Notes under the pieces: generated by a model
Database searches by the model: none
Seen by the model: only the letters and a program-made list of their open reading frames with translations
What the model was told of the DNA's origin: nothing
In this document: positions 1 to 9,690 of the stretch, in pieces
Position numbering within the stretch: the stretch's first letter is position 1
Layout: every line of letters begins with the position of its first letter
Assembly (NCBI GenBank): GCA_028551475.1
Contig: CM052354.1
Coordinates: forward strand, 19,739,258 to 19,803,257
DNA: 64,000 nucleotides
Origin: Casuarina equisetifolia
Taxonomy: Eukaryota; Streptophyta; Magnoliopsida; Fagales; Casuarinaceae
Direction: 5' to 3'
Position numbers and translations under genes: made by a program

Positions 1-490
1 TTGCAGCTCTATGTATTCGATTTAGAACTGGAAACAGTCTGGATGGGATCCTTTGGATTCAAGGTTTAGAAAGAATTCTGTGGAAGGAGCTAAACTCCCC
101 GTGCCATTTATAAGGCTAGAAAGCGGCAGTGAAAGAGGACAATTTGGGTTCTAAAACTAGTTTAGAATTTAGAATTTCTAAGGAAATTGTCTTGAAAGTT
201 TTTAAATTATAATCTTATAACAAACAAGTCATTCTATAATTTATTTTGTTCCACTTTTAGTGAAAGACTCGACATATAGGATTTTTTTTATCTAGATCAA
301 TAATAATGCAACATATGTCAACATATCTACATTGCCATGGCACATTGGCACTAAACAATTAAAAAAACAAAGAAGATGACAAGATAATTGTATCTTTACA
401 ATAATGGGTAGGAGTGGGTGCCTGTAACATTCTCATGTAATTATAATAGTACCTTTCTTTTTCTTTTTATATTTCAGAGCACTATAGTAA
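1..490 (+). repeat. Duplicated block, part a (copy 1)
   Basis: This segment recurs as a direct, diverged copy at about 15640-16280, starting with the shared string ttgcagctctatgtattcga. The first 120 bases can be read in one frame in both copies (LCIRFR..SLDGI.WIQGLERILWK), but copy 1 soon meets stops, so a coding function is doubtful. The window begins inside the block, so its left border is not visible. Confidence 0.75.
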
Positions 491-842
491 TAGAACTCTA
501 ATATTGGAACTTGCCTCTTCTATATAAAGCACCAATATTAGCTGTCATTGAAGTTTTATATTATGAAAGGTAATGAATTAAGTCCCTTTTTTTGAACGAT
601 TTTTCCAGGTATAGCTTTAATATTAGACATCTGATATGGTGTTAAAACAAAGCTAATTTTTTTTTAAATGTTAATAGACTCCAACCAAAGATATGGATAT
701 TCAAACTTTCGTCTATTAGATCATGTATGCGGATTGAACTCCATACCTCACTGTTAGAGTTTCTATTAGTTAAACTACATATGTACTGCTCTTTAGTCAT
801 ATGAAATATTCAAGGTCTTAATGCTGCTTTAGGGAGACAGGT

Positions 843-1125
843 GGACCAGATGGATTGATCAATGCGTTATTACGCCTTTTAAGTCGATAATAAATTTTCG
901 CCCTTGGGGTTTCTTCGAGCCATCCAGGTGTCTTAAACAAGGTACTCTCTTATCTGCATTTCTCCTTATCCTACCCTCCGTACTCGCACATCTTCTTCTC
1001 AGAGAAGAATGCCCCTGCAAAGCCCCAAGATTACTCGGAATGCCCCTGCGATCTCTTACATGCTCTTTGCAAATGATCTTATGACTTTTAAGAAGGCAAT
1101 TTGGAGAGAAGCTAGCCCCAAATCT
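843..1125 (+). pseudogene. LINE reverse-transcriptase fragment (copy 1)
   Basis: The plus strand reads RWIDQC, then NFRPWGFFEPSRCLKQGTL and LSAFLLILPSVLAHLL. This matches the plant L1-type RT block in which a GFF.SSRGLRQGDPLSP.LF motif follows a W-I-C helix. After a frameshift, ISYMLFANDLMTF aligns with the catalytic F(A/V)DD segment, but the first aspartate is asparagine. There is no long frame and no other LINE domain. It is a dead fragment, and its closest relative in the window is at 11540-11825. Confidence 0.65.
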
Positions 1126-1239
1126 AGATGTGTTTCTGTTAGCATTGTGAGCCGCTGATCGGGTAATCGGCCGCTGGATTGTGAAATTGTTCCACGGGCC
1201 GGAATGCTTCTCCTTCTTCTGATGGTCTATGGGCAATCA

Positions 1240-1395
1240 AGAATAAGAGAAATAGAGGATTTGAGGGAACTGGTTGCATTCAAGGTAAACAGAACAAAAA
1301 ATTTGGAAGGAATTCTACCTTCCCTTTCGTTCTACATCCTTATATAACAACCTCTCAGTCCTACATTCTAGCTAATTGAAAACAACAATTGATCA
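1240..1395. other. Spacer with TATA-like tract, no gene
   Basis: No coding potential is visible. The segment contains a TATA-like ccttatataacaac near 1340 and has no counterpart in the copy at 10975-12060, so it belongs to copy 1's private insert. It may be debris of another LTR; this was not resolved. Confidence 0.3.
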
Positions 1396-1755
1396 TGTTG
1401 GAGGATTAAAATATTCAGTCCCACGTTGGGTAAGGTGACAGGAGAGCCTGACCTTATAAGTTTTCGTTGGCAATCTATTATTGTACAATTTTATGTTTTA
1501 GATAGGCATTTCAATTTTTAATATGGTATCAGAGCGGACCCTATGTCCTGCCTATCTTGGTGTGGTCCCTCTAGATTGGTCTCATTCATAGATTAGTTGT
1601 GTAATTTTTTACTTTCGCTGAGGAGAGTGTTGGAGGATTAAAATATCCAGTCCCATATTAGGTAAGGCGACAAGAGAGCCTGATCTTATAAGCTTCCGTT
1701 GACAACTCATTATTTCACAGTTCTGTATTTTAGATGAATCCTTCAGTTTCTAATA
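1396..1755 (+). mobile_element. TRIM-1, complete miniature LTR retrotransposon
   Basis: Two direct repeats of exactly 128 bp (1396-1523 and 1628-1755), both starting tgttggaggattaaaatat, enclose a 104-bp core. The core opens with tggtatcagagcgga, a primer-binding site of the initiator-methionine-tRNA type. It ends with the purine run gaggagag just before the second repeat. The 5-bp sequence gatca occurs on both sides (1391-1395 and 1756-1760), a perfect target-site duplication. No protein is encoded, as expected for TRIMs, which borrow enzymes from larger elements. The two LTRs differ at about 20 positions, many of them C/T or G/A, so the insertion is old. Confidence 0.9.
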
Positions 1756-1760
1756 GATCA

Positions 1761-2826
1761 TGATTACTAGTCAACTAAGCCCTTGCTGATAGCCTGTTGC
1801 GCCTATAGGCAATGTGCCTTGGCCGATGAAGATTATAACTTCCTAGAAGCCGAACTTCTAGCACCACATATTACTTAGGTTCAAAGGGTAAGTTTGAGAG
1901 TCTCATTTGGATCATAATAACAATAATAATAAAAAAAACATATAGAAGATTTTTTTTTTTGTTATCTGAGAATAATGATATATACATTGAACAATATTTA
2001 GTTATTATTGGAGGATTTTATTTACGAATTGCATCTCTTGGATGTTGGGTTTAAGTATGAAAAACTAAAAGCTAGAGAATTAAAATTTACATTAGAGTGC
2101 AACCAAAATCATGATAGGCTTGTAGTTATGCTGTAATGATTCTAGCTATTCCTACATAAAAAAGCAATAATTCACATAAAAGAATTGAATAATTGATCTT
2201 ATTAATAATTAGGGTCACAATTTGTACTAGAGTCATTAAACATTCCTATAAATTATGTGAATACTAAGACTACTGATCATTAAGAAAGCCTTCTTATGGA
2301 ATGACTTGCTATTCAACACTAATTGCTAAAGAATGATCTGTTTTTGATTTTTGGAATTCTGGATATCTGGATACCAGGATTTTGGATGATCAGATGTCCT
2401 TTACCTTAATTTTGAGCCTTCTTATATGAAGCCTCCGTACCTTTCCTTCAATTAGAACTCTTATCATATCTCTAATTAAGTAGAATCTTTATTTGATTCA
2501 CATCTTATCTAAATACTTATGCTATTTTGCAACCATTTCTTATCATTTTGGAAGCTATATCTTATCTTTATGGGAGTCATATCTTATCTCGATATTTTCT
2601 GTTATCTTTAAATCATTACATATGACTTTTGCATTATGCACCTGTTGCGTTCTCATTCATTTAGGGAAGCTATGGTCACGATATCCCTTTCTTTTCTTGA
2701 ATTGGACTTTCCGAACTGTAAGTGCTATGAGAGCTAGTAAGGCAGTGAGAGTCCAACTAAATTTTAGTCTTTGGAGTCCAGATGAAAGGTCACATTTTTC
2801 GTTCGACTCTACTTGCTGCTTTTTAG
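1761..2826. other. Gene-free stretch upstream of SRK copy A
   Basis: It is AT-rich with many stops. The left part (to about 2040) belongs to the duplicated block. An open frame starting at 2493 runs into the SRK-A membrane exon, but its first 110 codons resemble no family and have no homologue in front of SRK copy B. The ectodomain exon 1 expected for an SRK is absent. Confidence 0.5.
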
Positions 2827-4428
2827 ATTACACTGAGAAAAGCAGGCACTCCGGCAAGTTAAAACAAGCAGGTATTGCAGCCAGCTCTAGAATAGCACTT
2901 GTTGGAATTTTAGTTCTTGGAGTAGGCGCATGTATACGGAAGAAGAAACTCTGCTTCAAAGGTAAAGCTCTATGACACGGGCTATGATGATTTCGATTGG
3001 AGAGTTTAAGTCCTGAAAATGCGTCAGATTTGTCTGTTTATTGCGTGCACTTAGTGATACTTTTTGTTATTTATGTTCAATACACTTCCGTCTATTTCAG
3101 GAATGGTAAAAAGAAGCCAAATGAAAGATCACGGCAATGAAGGCAGCAAGGAAACATGGAGTAACCGGCGTTTGATTTGTCAGTGATAGCTCATAAAAGG
3201 GCTGGGCGTAGGTGGATTTGGACCATTTGATTTTCAGGGTACGCTGCCAGGGGGCAGGTGATAGCTATAAAGAAGCATTCGGAGGATTCTGGGCAGGGAC
3301 TGGACGACTTCAAAAGTGAAGTATATTAATTTCCAAACTTCAACAAAACAACCTTGTAAAGTTTCTTGGATACTGCATCCAAGAAAATGAGAAGATGTTG
3401 ATCTATGAATACCTGCTTAACAAAAGCTTTGACTCCTTTATTTTTGGTTTGAACTTCAACCTTTCCAAAATTTAGGACATTCTTTGTTTAGTTTCAATAC
3501 TTAGCATTAGTGAAATTGATTGCTGGGAATGAAGCTTGAGCTAGGTTTTGACTAACATGAATGTCAAATTGGATGGATCAAACAGAGAGTAAATTATTAG
3601 ATTGGGCTCAGCGCATGGACATTGTTGGTGCACTACTAAAGGGCTTCTTTTTCTTCACGAGGACTTTAGATTGGGAATTATTCACAAAAATCTTAAAGGT
3701 GGAAACATCCTTTTAGATGGTAAAATGAATCTAAAAATCTCTGATTTTGGGCTCACTAGATCATTTGGATGAGATCAAGTTCAATCTAAGACCAAAAGCA
3801 TTGTAGGAACATAATAAGTACATCTAAACTTCTTTTATATGTTATCTTAAGTTACACTTTTAACCCTTTTCCCATGATCATATTTGTAGTGGTTTTATAT
3901 TTCTGGAATGTACCATGCATGGGCAGTATTCAGTAAAATCTGATGTCTTTTGCTAAGGAGTTATGGTACTAGAGATAATAAGTGGAAAGAAGAACAGGGG
4001 ATTTTGTCATCCAGGACAGCACCTTAATCTCTTGGACATGTAAGCATCAGGAATGGCGTTATGCAAACTTACCTGGTTTTTAATTGAAGGCTGTCCCTCC
4101 CACAAAAATATAGTGTTTATTTGTTCAGGCATGGAGAATATAGAATGAAGATGAGCAATGCAACTGTTCAATGAATTGTTAATTGACTCCTGCGCTTTAT
4201 CTGAAGTGTTACGATGCATTCATGTGGGTCTGTTATGTTTGCAACATAAACCAAAGATGTCGTCTGTGGCTCAAACGTGAGTCAGTGAAAATCCGTTGCC
4301 TAGGCCAAAGCAGCCGGGCTTCTACACAGATTTACCTGAAAGGGATTCTTTGTCTAGCAAGCATGCAACTCATTCAGCAAACGAAATTAGCACTACAATT
4401 TTTGAAGCGCGGCAATTACCACCATTAG
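2827..4428 (+). pseudogene. SRK copy A: G-type lectin S-receptor-like kinase, 5'-truncated pseudogene
   Basis: It keeps the order of SRK exons 2-7 but lacks the lectin/S-locus/PAN exon 1. Visible parts are the membrane exon 2827-2961 (juxtamembrane SRHSGKLKQ, hydrophobic ALVGILVLGVGA, then RKKK), the exon starting at 3101 (GMVKRSQ), the ATP-lobe exon (GTLPGG, AIKKHSEDSGQGLDDFK), exon 5 at 3577-3813, exon 6 near 3890-4039 and exon 7 from 4129 (RCIHVGLLCLQ in a shifted frame). Lesions are stops, frameshifts, loss of both splice signals of exon 5 (acceptor cag to tgg, donor gt to at), and the catalytic HRD replaced by HKN. Exon 5 is 237 bp against the usual 238. It is convergent with the CNL gene downstream. 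The identity is certain and the decay clear. Confidence 0.88.
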
Positions 4429-5457
4429 AGAGCAGAAGATGAGGGTGTTCACAATGAAAATGCTTGCGATATATGTGTCAGAACAAAATGATTTTGAAGC
4501 TTCTATTCTCCATTTTAGTAGGATCTAAATGACAAAATTCAATAGGTTGCTCCGGGGCAAGGTTTCTCCTACTGTCATCGTACTGTGTTCTCATCTAGTG
4601 GATATATCTTTACTCACTATATCAGGTGCTTCAAATTGTATCTTATTCTTTGAGTTGGGCCTGTTCTATCTTCAAATGCATGCCATGTCCTAGTTTTTCA
4701 CCCTAAGCGCACTAATACGATGGAATAGAAAGTTCTAATTAAGCAGCAGACCCATGCTCCTCAGAGTTAAATTAATCTACTGTTAGATCCTGAACTACCC
4801 CGTTACACTCTGCAAGCAGCAAAGAAGTAGCAAATATTCCTCAGAGGGGTACCTAGAAGGTAAGACTTAGTAATAGAACTATTGTGTTGTTATGAGAGTT
4901 AAGAAAGAGTAATTGACATTCTTGATCAATTCAAGAAGGATACTTCATTTTCCCTTTTCATCTTATTCGGATGCACAAAACCTCTGACAAAAGCAAAACA
5001 TATGTATTCAGATTCATTATCTAGATTTTGTTTCTAAGCATCCTTCCCTTTCCATGGTTACCTATGTGATCCAAACGAAGATAACATAGACATAACTTGA
5101 ACAAAGCAGTCATTTCATTACAGCAAAACCAAGTACCAAGTTTTCTAATAATAACTTAACCAGAAAAATTTGACCATCAATATCCTGTCCAGGAACAGCA
5201 TCTTGGTGGTTGAGAACTTCGATTCCCACCTGCACGAGGGTGATGAAAAGTTATTGGACAAAGCGCATGTATGCTCCACTTTGGTGTTTGGGCCAAAGAG
5301 ATGCTGAACTTACAAGCTTCGTGTTTCTTTTTCCTTTTCTATCAAGCCATAAAAGGTCTTCTTAATCAGATTCTGCAAAATGGACATTATAAGTTCAGTG
5401 ATCGAATATAATAGCAACAATCATAATAGATATGCCAGTACTACAAAAGAATCACGA
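4429..5457. other. Intergenic, between SRK copy A and the CNL 3' end
   Basis: No gene is seen. The first 130 bp still resemble the 3' flank of SRK copy B (ttctattctc and a gagagca.aag tract). The last 400 bp should hold the CNL 3' untranslated region and poly(A) signals on the minus strand; none could be pinned down with confidence. Confidence 0.5.
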
Positions 5458-8400
5458 CTAAGTTATGTACGTTGATTCTCCTGGTCTATAGACTAATTCG
5501 CCATCGACGTAAACATTAAGAACGTGGGCCAGCTTATGCCACTCTGGTCCTTGACGCTTCTTGCAGTGTTCGTCCAGCAGAGAACAAGAGTAAATAACGA
5601 GCTGCTTAAGTGAGGGAGGCAGGCCATGCTCCGCAAAAGAGGTGAGCTTTTCGCACTCTTTGATCTGCAGCACCTCAAGAGACTTGAGGGTTTGAAAGCG
5701 TATGGAAGACAGATCTGTCAGTTTCGGGAAGTCGTGAATGGTGAGGCTGCTTAGAGAGGCAGGCAGCATTCCCCGTGGAAAGGACACCCGATTCGGCCTA
5801 CCGGTGCTAATTTCAAGTCGTTCAAGAGAGGTAAGCTTCTGCAACCTCCGCTCAAACAAAGCTTCATTGATCAACACATTACGGATATTGAGTTCTTTAA
5901 GATTGGGGGGAAAACCTTCTGCCGGAAAGCATACGATGCCTGGGCATTCCCGAATAACCAAAACTTGAAGCGCGGTGAGGCTGTGAATGCGGTTGGGTAC
6001 GCCCTTTATACTCCCACAGCTTATAATTCGCAGATTTCTCAGGTTCGCAGGGAGAGACTCTTCGTCGGGAAAGCATTCCAGAGATGAGCAATCCTGAATA
6101 TGAATGTCTTCTAGATGACTGAGGTTGCACATCCCCATGGGTAAGGATTGAAGACTTTCACAGGCCAAGATGCAAATGTTTTTAAGTGGCGAATTGCATT
6201 CGAACCTTTCCGCTATTGACTTAAGGCTTTTACAACCCTCTATGGAGAGGAATTTTGCTGCAGGTAATTGTCTTCTCAATGTTAAGGAGTCGAGGGATGG
6301 ACAATCAAAAATGGTCAGGGACTCGAGAAGAGGTTCACTGCTTCTGTCGCCGTTAATGTTTTCCTCGTCCAACAAAACACGCATATTCTCGCAATTCTCT
6401 ATATGTAACCTCTTCAGAGTTGGAGGTAGCCGGTCTATTGTGAGGTTTCTCAATGAATTACACCTAATAATTTGAATTTCTTGAAGACATGTTTGGCCGT
6501 GCATCATTGCCCTGGGTAGAGATATCAGGGCTTTGCATTCCCTGATGTGGAGCTCTCTTAGAACAAATGACATATCCGGTGATAGCTGCCCTTCTACTTC
6601 TTCCGCAAACAAGGAAACTAGATTGGCACAATGAGAAATCTTCAGAACACAGAGACAAGGGAGATGTTGCAGTAATCCCTTATTGCTTGACCAAAATGTA
6701 CCCAAATCCTCACAACTCTCAATAGTCAAGTTTTTAACATTTGTTAGTCCTTCCATATTAAACTCTTCTGGTGGACTATTGAACTCTGTAATTGTCGAAA
6801 GACCTTGGAAGTGTAGTGTGCTGAAGTCAACCCTGCTTTCATGTACCAGCCCTTCAGATCCCTCAATCACGACATTGCAGCCAGCAGGAAATGTTGAAAT
6901 TGCAACGCCCAACTGCTGATATCTATCTACAGTAACTTGTTCCAGTGAAGGAAGGTTGATTGGCAGCCTTCCCACCAGCTTGGAACAATTTTGAATAGAA
7001 AGCACGCGAAGGTGGGGGAACTCACCTATTGTTGGGTGCTCTTCCCATTTCTCCCATTCTTTCATATCCATGAAACGTAGCGTCTTCAAGGATCTAAAAG
7101 GCTCTGCACAACCTGCCCCATAAAACTCCAAACCAATATTCTTCACACCATCCATTCTATTGATAGAAAGGGATTCGAGAGATGGTAGTTGTCCAAATGG
7201 TGGCAATAATGTGCAATTCTTACAGTCTTGAATGCATAGGAGCACCATACTGGAAAATGAAGGACAACTTAACCAAGTTGGAAATTTTGTACCATGATAG
7301 CCCCTGAGAGTTATCTTTTTCAAACCCTTGTGAGGTTGTAGCATGTCAAGTACCTCCGTTGCTCTCCTCTTTCTCTCCTCTTCTTCATCCATTGCCCTCC
7401 TGTTGCCCTCCTGTTCTTCATCCGTTGCTCTCCTGTTGCCCTCCTGTTCTTCAAACCCTTGTGAGATACTCCATTCGAATTCCAATTCTTCAAGATCAGG
7501 CTTACCAATTAAATTAGCCTCCCATGCTTCCTCAGGTTCAATTACATTCTCTAGTTTTGAAATACGGAGTATCCCTTGAAGATGCATCAATGGTCCTAAC
7601 TCCTTTATAGAAGGGGATCCACTTTTTGCCACAACAAAATTGGACAGTTTCTGAAGACAAGTTAATTTACCCATTTGTTGAGGCATTCCTTCCAATGCAT
7701 TTGAATGTAAGATATTGAGGTGGCGCAGTTTGACTAGATCTCTTACTGAGGGTAACATCTCTAAAGAAGGACACATCTGCAATATTAATGTTTGTAAGTT
7801 GCAGAGGGGAGTTGTAAATTCAGGAAAGCTTTTGATTGAAGTGTTAGAAAGATTAAGGTAACGTAGAAGCTTCAAATGACCAATGGAATGCGGTAGCTCA
7901 ACAATGTAGTATCCACACAAAGAAAGCACCCTCAGATATCGTAGGTTTGGCAATGACTTAAGAGCACCATGGAACAAGTAACACTTCGTAGGATAGGATT
8001 GGTTAAGTGGCAAAAAGGTACGCAAACTCGTGCATTCAAAAAGAGCCTCAAACCTTTTAGTGCCATCATATGTGCCACCCAAACAGGAAAAATGTCGAGC
8101 CCTTTTAGAAAATTTCCCTCTACCATCAATTGTATCCTCCAATCTATAGCATGTATCTCTTGCAACATATCGAGCCAGATCATTAATGAAGTCATGCATC
8201 AGGAATCGCGTGTTATCATCTATTGTTGGTTGGAAAAATGACCTTGACAACATACTACGGAAATACTGTCTGCCCAAAACCTCTTGCTTCTTATCTTGGC
8301 ATGGTATAATCAAACCTTCGGCCATCCACAATAGAACTAACTGCTCCTCCACAAACTCATAGCCCTTGGGAAATAATGAACAATACTGAAAGCACCTCTT

Positions 8401-9690
8401 TAAATGATAAGGGAGATGGTGGTAACTCAATATAAGATATGGAAGAATTCCACCTTTCTTTTCCTCTATATCCCATATCTCACTATTCAACACCTCCTCC
8501 CATTCACCACGGTTCCGCTTTGTACATAAGAGGCCTCCGAGAGTCTTTGCTGCTAGAGGCAAGCCTTTACACTTATGAACGATTTTTTCACCAATATCTA
8601 TCAAGTTTGGATGTGCACTGAAGTTGCTTGCCCCCAGTGCATGTCGGGTAAACAAAGAAAAACAAGCATCATTTGAGAACCCTTGCAAAGGGTACACCGC
8701 AAAGGTACCCACCGTTGATGCAACTTCCCGATGGCGAGTTGTGATGACAATCCTACTTCCCAATGCCCCTGCTTGGAAAGGAGCATGTAGGATTTTCCAT
8801 TCATGGTAGTTCTCATTCCAAAGATCATCTAGAATGACTAAGAACTTCTTGCCTTTCAGCTGCTTTATCAGTTCGACCTGCAGTGAATTCAGATCATCCC
8901 CAGCATTGATTCCAGGGTTCAAAGATGTTAAAATTGCTTTTGTCACCCTAATAGTATCAAAGTCTTCAGAAACATACACCCATGCTTTCATCTTAAATTC
9001 GCTCTGCACTTTGTCATGGTGGTACAGTTGCTGGGCAAGAGTTGTCTTACCTATACCTCCCATTCCAAGTATGGTAATCACAGTGACTTTAACATCACCA
9101 TTTTGTTCACTCAGCAATAGTTGAAGGAGTTCCTGTGTTTCCTTTTCCCTGCCATAAACACAAGGTTCAGTGGGAACAGAAGTTGGCTCCAGTGTCTCCC
9201 TTTTTGTGTCTGACCCCCTCCCTTCAGCAATTTCTCTCAAATTCAGTCCATCTTTTCGTTGCATGAGATTGTTGAATCGATCTATGATTTCCGTTATCTT
9301 TGATCGTAGTCCACAAGTGAACTTTTTACAAACACTTTTAGCAGTAGCACAAGCCAAAATAAGGAAAGGGTTCCCTGTCTCACCAGCGCCGGCCTCCTTT
9401 CCTTGCTTCAAATTCTCGCGCAACGCATCCGTAGAATAGTCATCCAGCATGTCTTCTACATCGTCGGCAAAGTCTTTGAGATCATCCAGCCACAGTTTCA
9501 CCGCCAGATTATTGTGCTGCCTCTCCTCCGCATCATCAAGCACGGCCCGGGTTCTTGACCACGTTATCTCCAACTGTTTCAGCTTCTCGTCAAGCCCCTC
9601 TCGCCTGGCAAATTCCAGCAACTCCCGAGACGCCAGCCGGTCAAACAGCACTTGGAGGAACGCAGAAAGGAAGACCTCTCCCAGCACCAT
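5458..9690 (-). CDS. CC-NBS-LRR (CNL) disease-resistance protein, R13L1/RPPL1-like
   Basis: This is an intracellular immune receptor of 1,410 residues in one exon. Start: the ATG at 9690 gives MVLGEVFLSAFLQVLFDRLA, the family's usual N-terminus; an upstream GTG in frame is not needed. Numbering from this ATG, an Rx-type coiled coil spans about 1-140 with the EDVID-like EDMLDDY near 80. The NB-ARC follows: P-loop GMGGIGKTT near 210, kinase-2 LVILDD near 285, RNBS-B GSRIVITTR near 312, GLPLA near 377, CFQYCSLFPKGYEF near 435 and MHD near 500. A long LRR region runs to the end and closes with the typical CKKRQGPEWHKLAHV. All nucleotide-binding motifs are intact and there are no stops, so it is probably functional. 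Its neighbours are SRK pseudogenes and transposons. Odd feature: a repeated Glu/Arg insert in the early LRRs (see 7356-7454). Confidence 0.96.
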   Translation of the reverse strand: MVLGEVFLSAFLQVLFDRLASRELLEFARREGLDEKLKQLEITWSRTRAVLDDAEERQHNNLAVKLWLDDLKDFADDVEDMLDDYSTDALRENLKQGKEAGAGETGNPFLILACATAKSVCKKFTCGLRSKITEIIDRFNNLMQRKDGLNLREIAEGRGSDTKRETLEPTSVPTEPCVYGREKETQELLQLLLSEQNGDVKVTVITILGMGGIGKTTLAQQLYHHDKVQSEFKMKAWVYVSEDFDTIRVTKAILTSLNPGINAGDDLNSLQVELIKQLKGKKFLVILDDLWNENYHEWKILHAPFQAGALGSRIVITTRHREVASTVGTFAVYPLQGFSNDACFSLFTRHALGASNFSAHPNLIDIGEKIVHKCKGLPLAAKTLGGLLCTKRNRGEWEEVLNSEIWDIEEKKGGILPYLILSYHHLPYHLKRCFQYCSLFPKGYEFVEEQLVLLWMAEGLIIPCQDKKQEVLGRQYFRSMLSRSFFQPTIDDNTRFLMHDFINDLARYVARDTCYRLEDTIDGRGKFSKRARHFSCLGGTYDGTKRFEALFECTSLRTFLPLNQSYPTKCYLFHGALKSLPNLRYLRVLSLCGYYIVELPHSIGHLKLLRYLNLSNTSIKSFPEFTTPLCNLQTLILQMCPSLEMLPSVRDLVKLRHLNILHSNALEGMPQQMGKLTCLQKLSNFVVAKSGSPSIKELGPLMHLQGILRISKLENVIEPEEAWEANLIGKPDLEELEFEWSISQGFEEQEGNRRATDEEQEGNRRAMDEEEERKRRATEVLDMLQPHKGLKKITLRGYHGTKFPTWLSCPSFSSMVLLCIQDCKNCTLLPPFGQLPSLESLSINRMDGVKNIGLEFYGAGCAEPFRSLKTLRFMDMKEWEKWEEHPTIGEFPHLRVLSIQNCSKLVGRLPINLPSLEQVTVDRYQQLGVAISTFPAGCNVVIEGSEGLVHESRVDFSTLHFQGLSTITEFNSPPEEFNMEGLTNVKNLTIESCEDLGTFWSSNKGLLQHLPCLCVLKISHCANLVSLFAEEVEGQLSPDMSFVLRELHIRECKALISLPRAMMHGQTCLQEIQIIRCNSLRNLTIDRLPPTLKRLHIENCENMRVLLDEENINGDRSSEPLLESLTIFDCPSLDSLTLRRQLPAAKFLSIEGCKSLKSIAERFECNSPLKNICILACESLQSLPMGMCNLSHLEDIHIQDCSSLECFPDEESLPANLRNLRIISCGSIKGVPNRIHSLTALQVLVIRECPGIVCFPAEGFPPNLKELNIRNVLINEALFERRLQKLTSLERLEISTGRPNRVSFPRGMLPASLSSLTIHDFPKLTDLSSIRFQTLKSLEVLQIKECEKLTSFAEHGLPPSLKQLVIYSCSLLDEHCKKRQGPEWHKLAHVLNVYVDGELVYRPGESTYIT
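7356..7454 (-). repeat. 33-bp x 3 in-frame minisatellite inside the CNL LRR region
   Basis: Three adjacent 33-bp units (7356-7388, 7389-7421, 7422-7454) encode three 11-residue units: EEQEGNRRATD, EEQEGNRRAMD and EEEERKRRATE. They sit between the ISQGF segment and VLDMLQPH, where relatives normally have a short loop before the motif VL..L.PH.NL. The insert adds charged, probably disordered sequence to the early LRR surface without breaking the frame. Confidence 0.92.

Larger units (their letters stand above)
421..2040 (+). repeat. Duplicated block, part b (copy 1)
   Basis: This block matches 10975-12060 in the same orientation. Shared landmarks are the run gtaatagaactctaatatt near 485-505, a LINE reverse-transcriptase fragment, and the string tcaaagggtaagtttg near 1882. 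Copy 1 is longer by roughly 700 bp between 1130 and 1870, and this extra sequence holds a TRIM element. The first part (421-490) also matches 16200-16280. Confidence 0.7.

Noticed and set aside
1-130. Possible conserved exon shared with 15640-15780
   Set aside because: The shared frame has stops in copy 1 and the similarity extends far into non-coding sequence, so duplication explains it.
859-1236. 125-codon minus-strand frame
   Set aside because: It is antisense to the LINE reverse-transcriptase fragment, which explains the sequence on the plus strand.
2493-2826. Hydrophobic open frame preceding the SRK-A membrane exon
   Set aside because: No family resemblance, no counterpart in SRK copy B, and it runs across the exon's splice acceptor.
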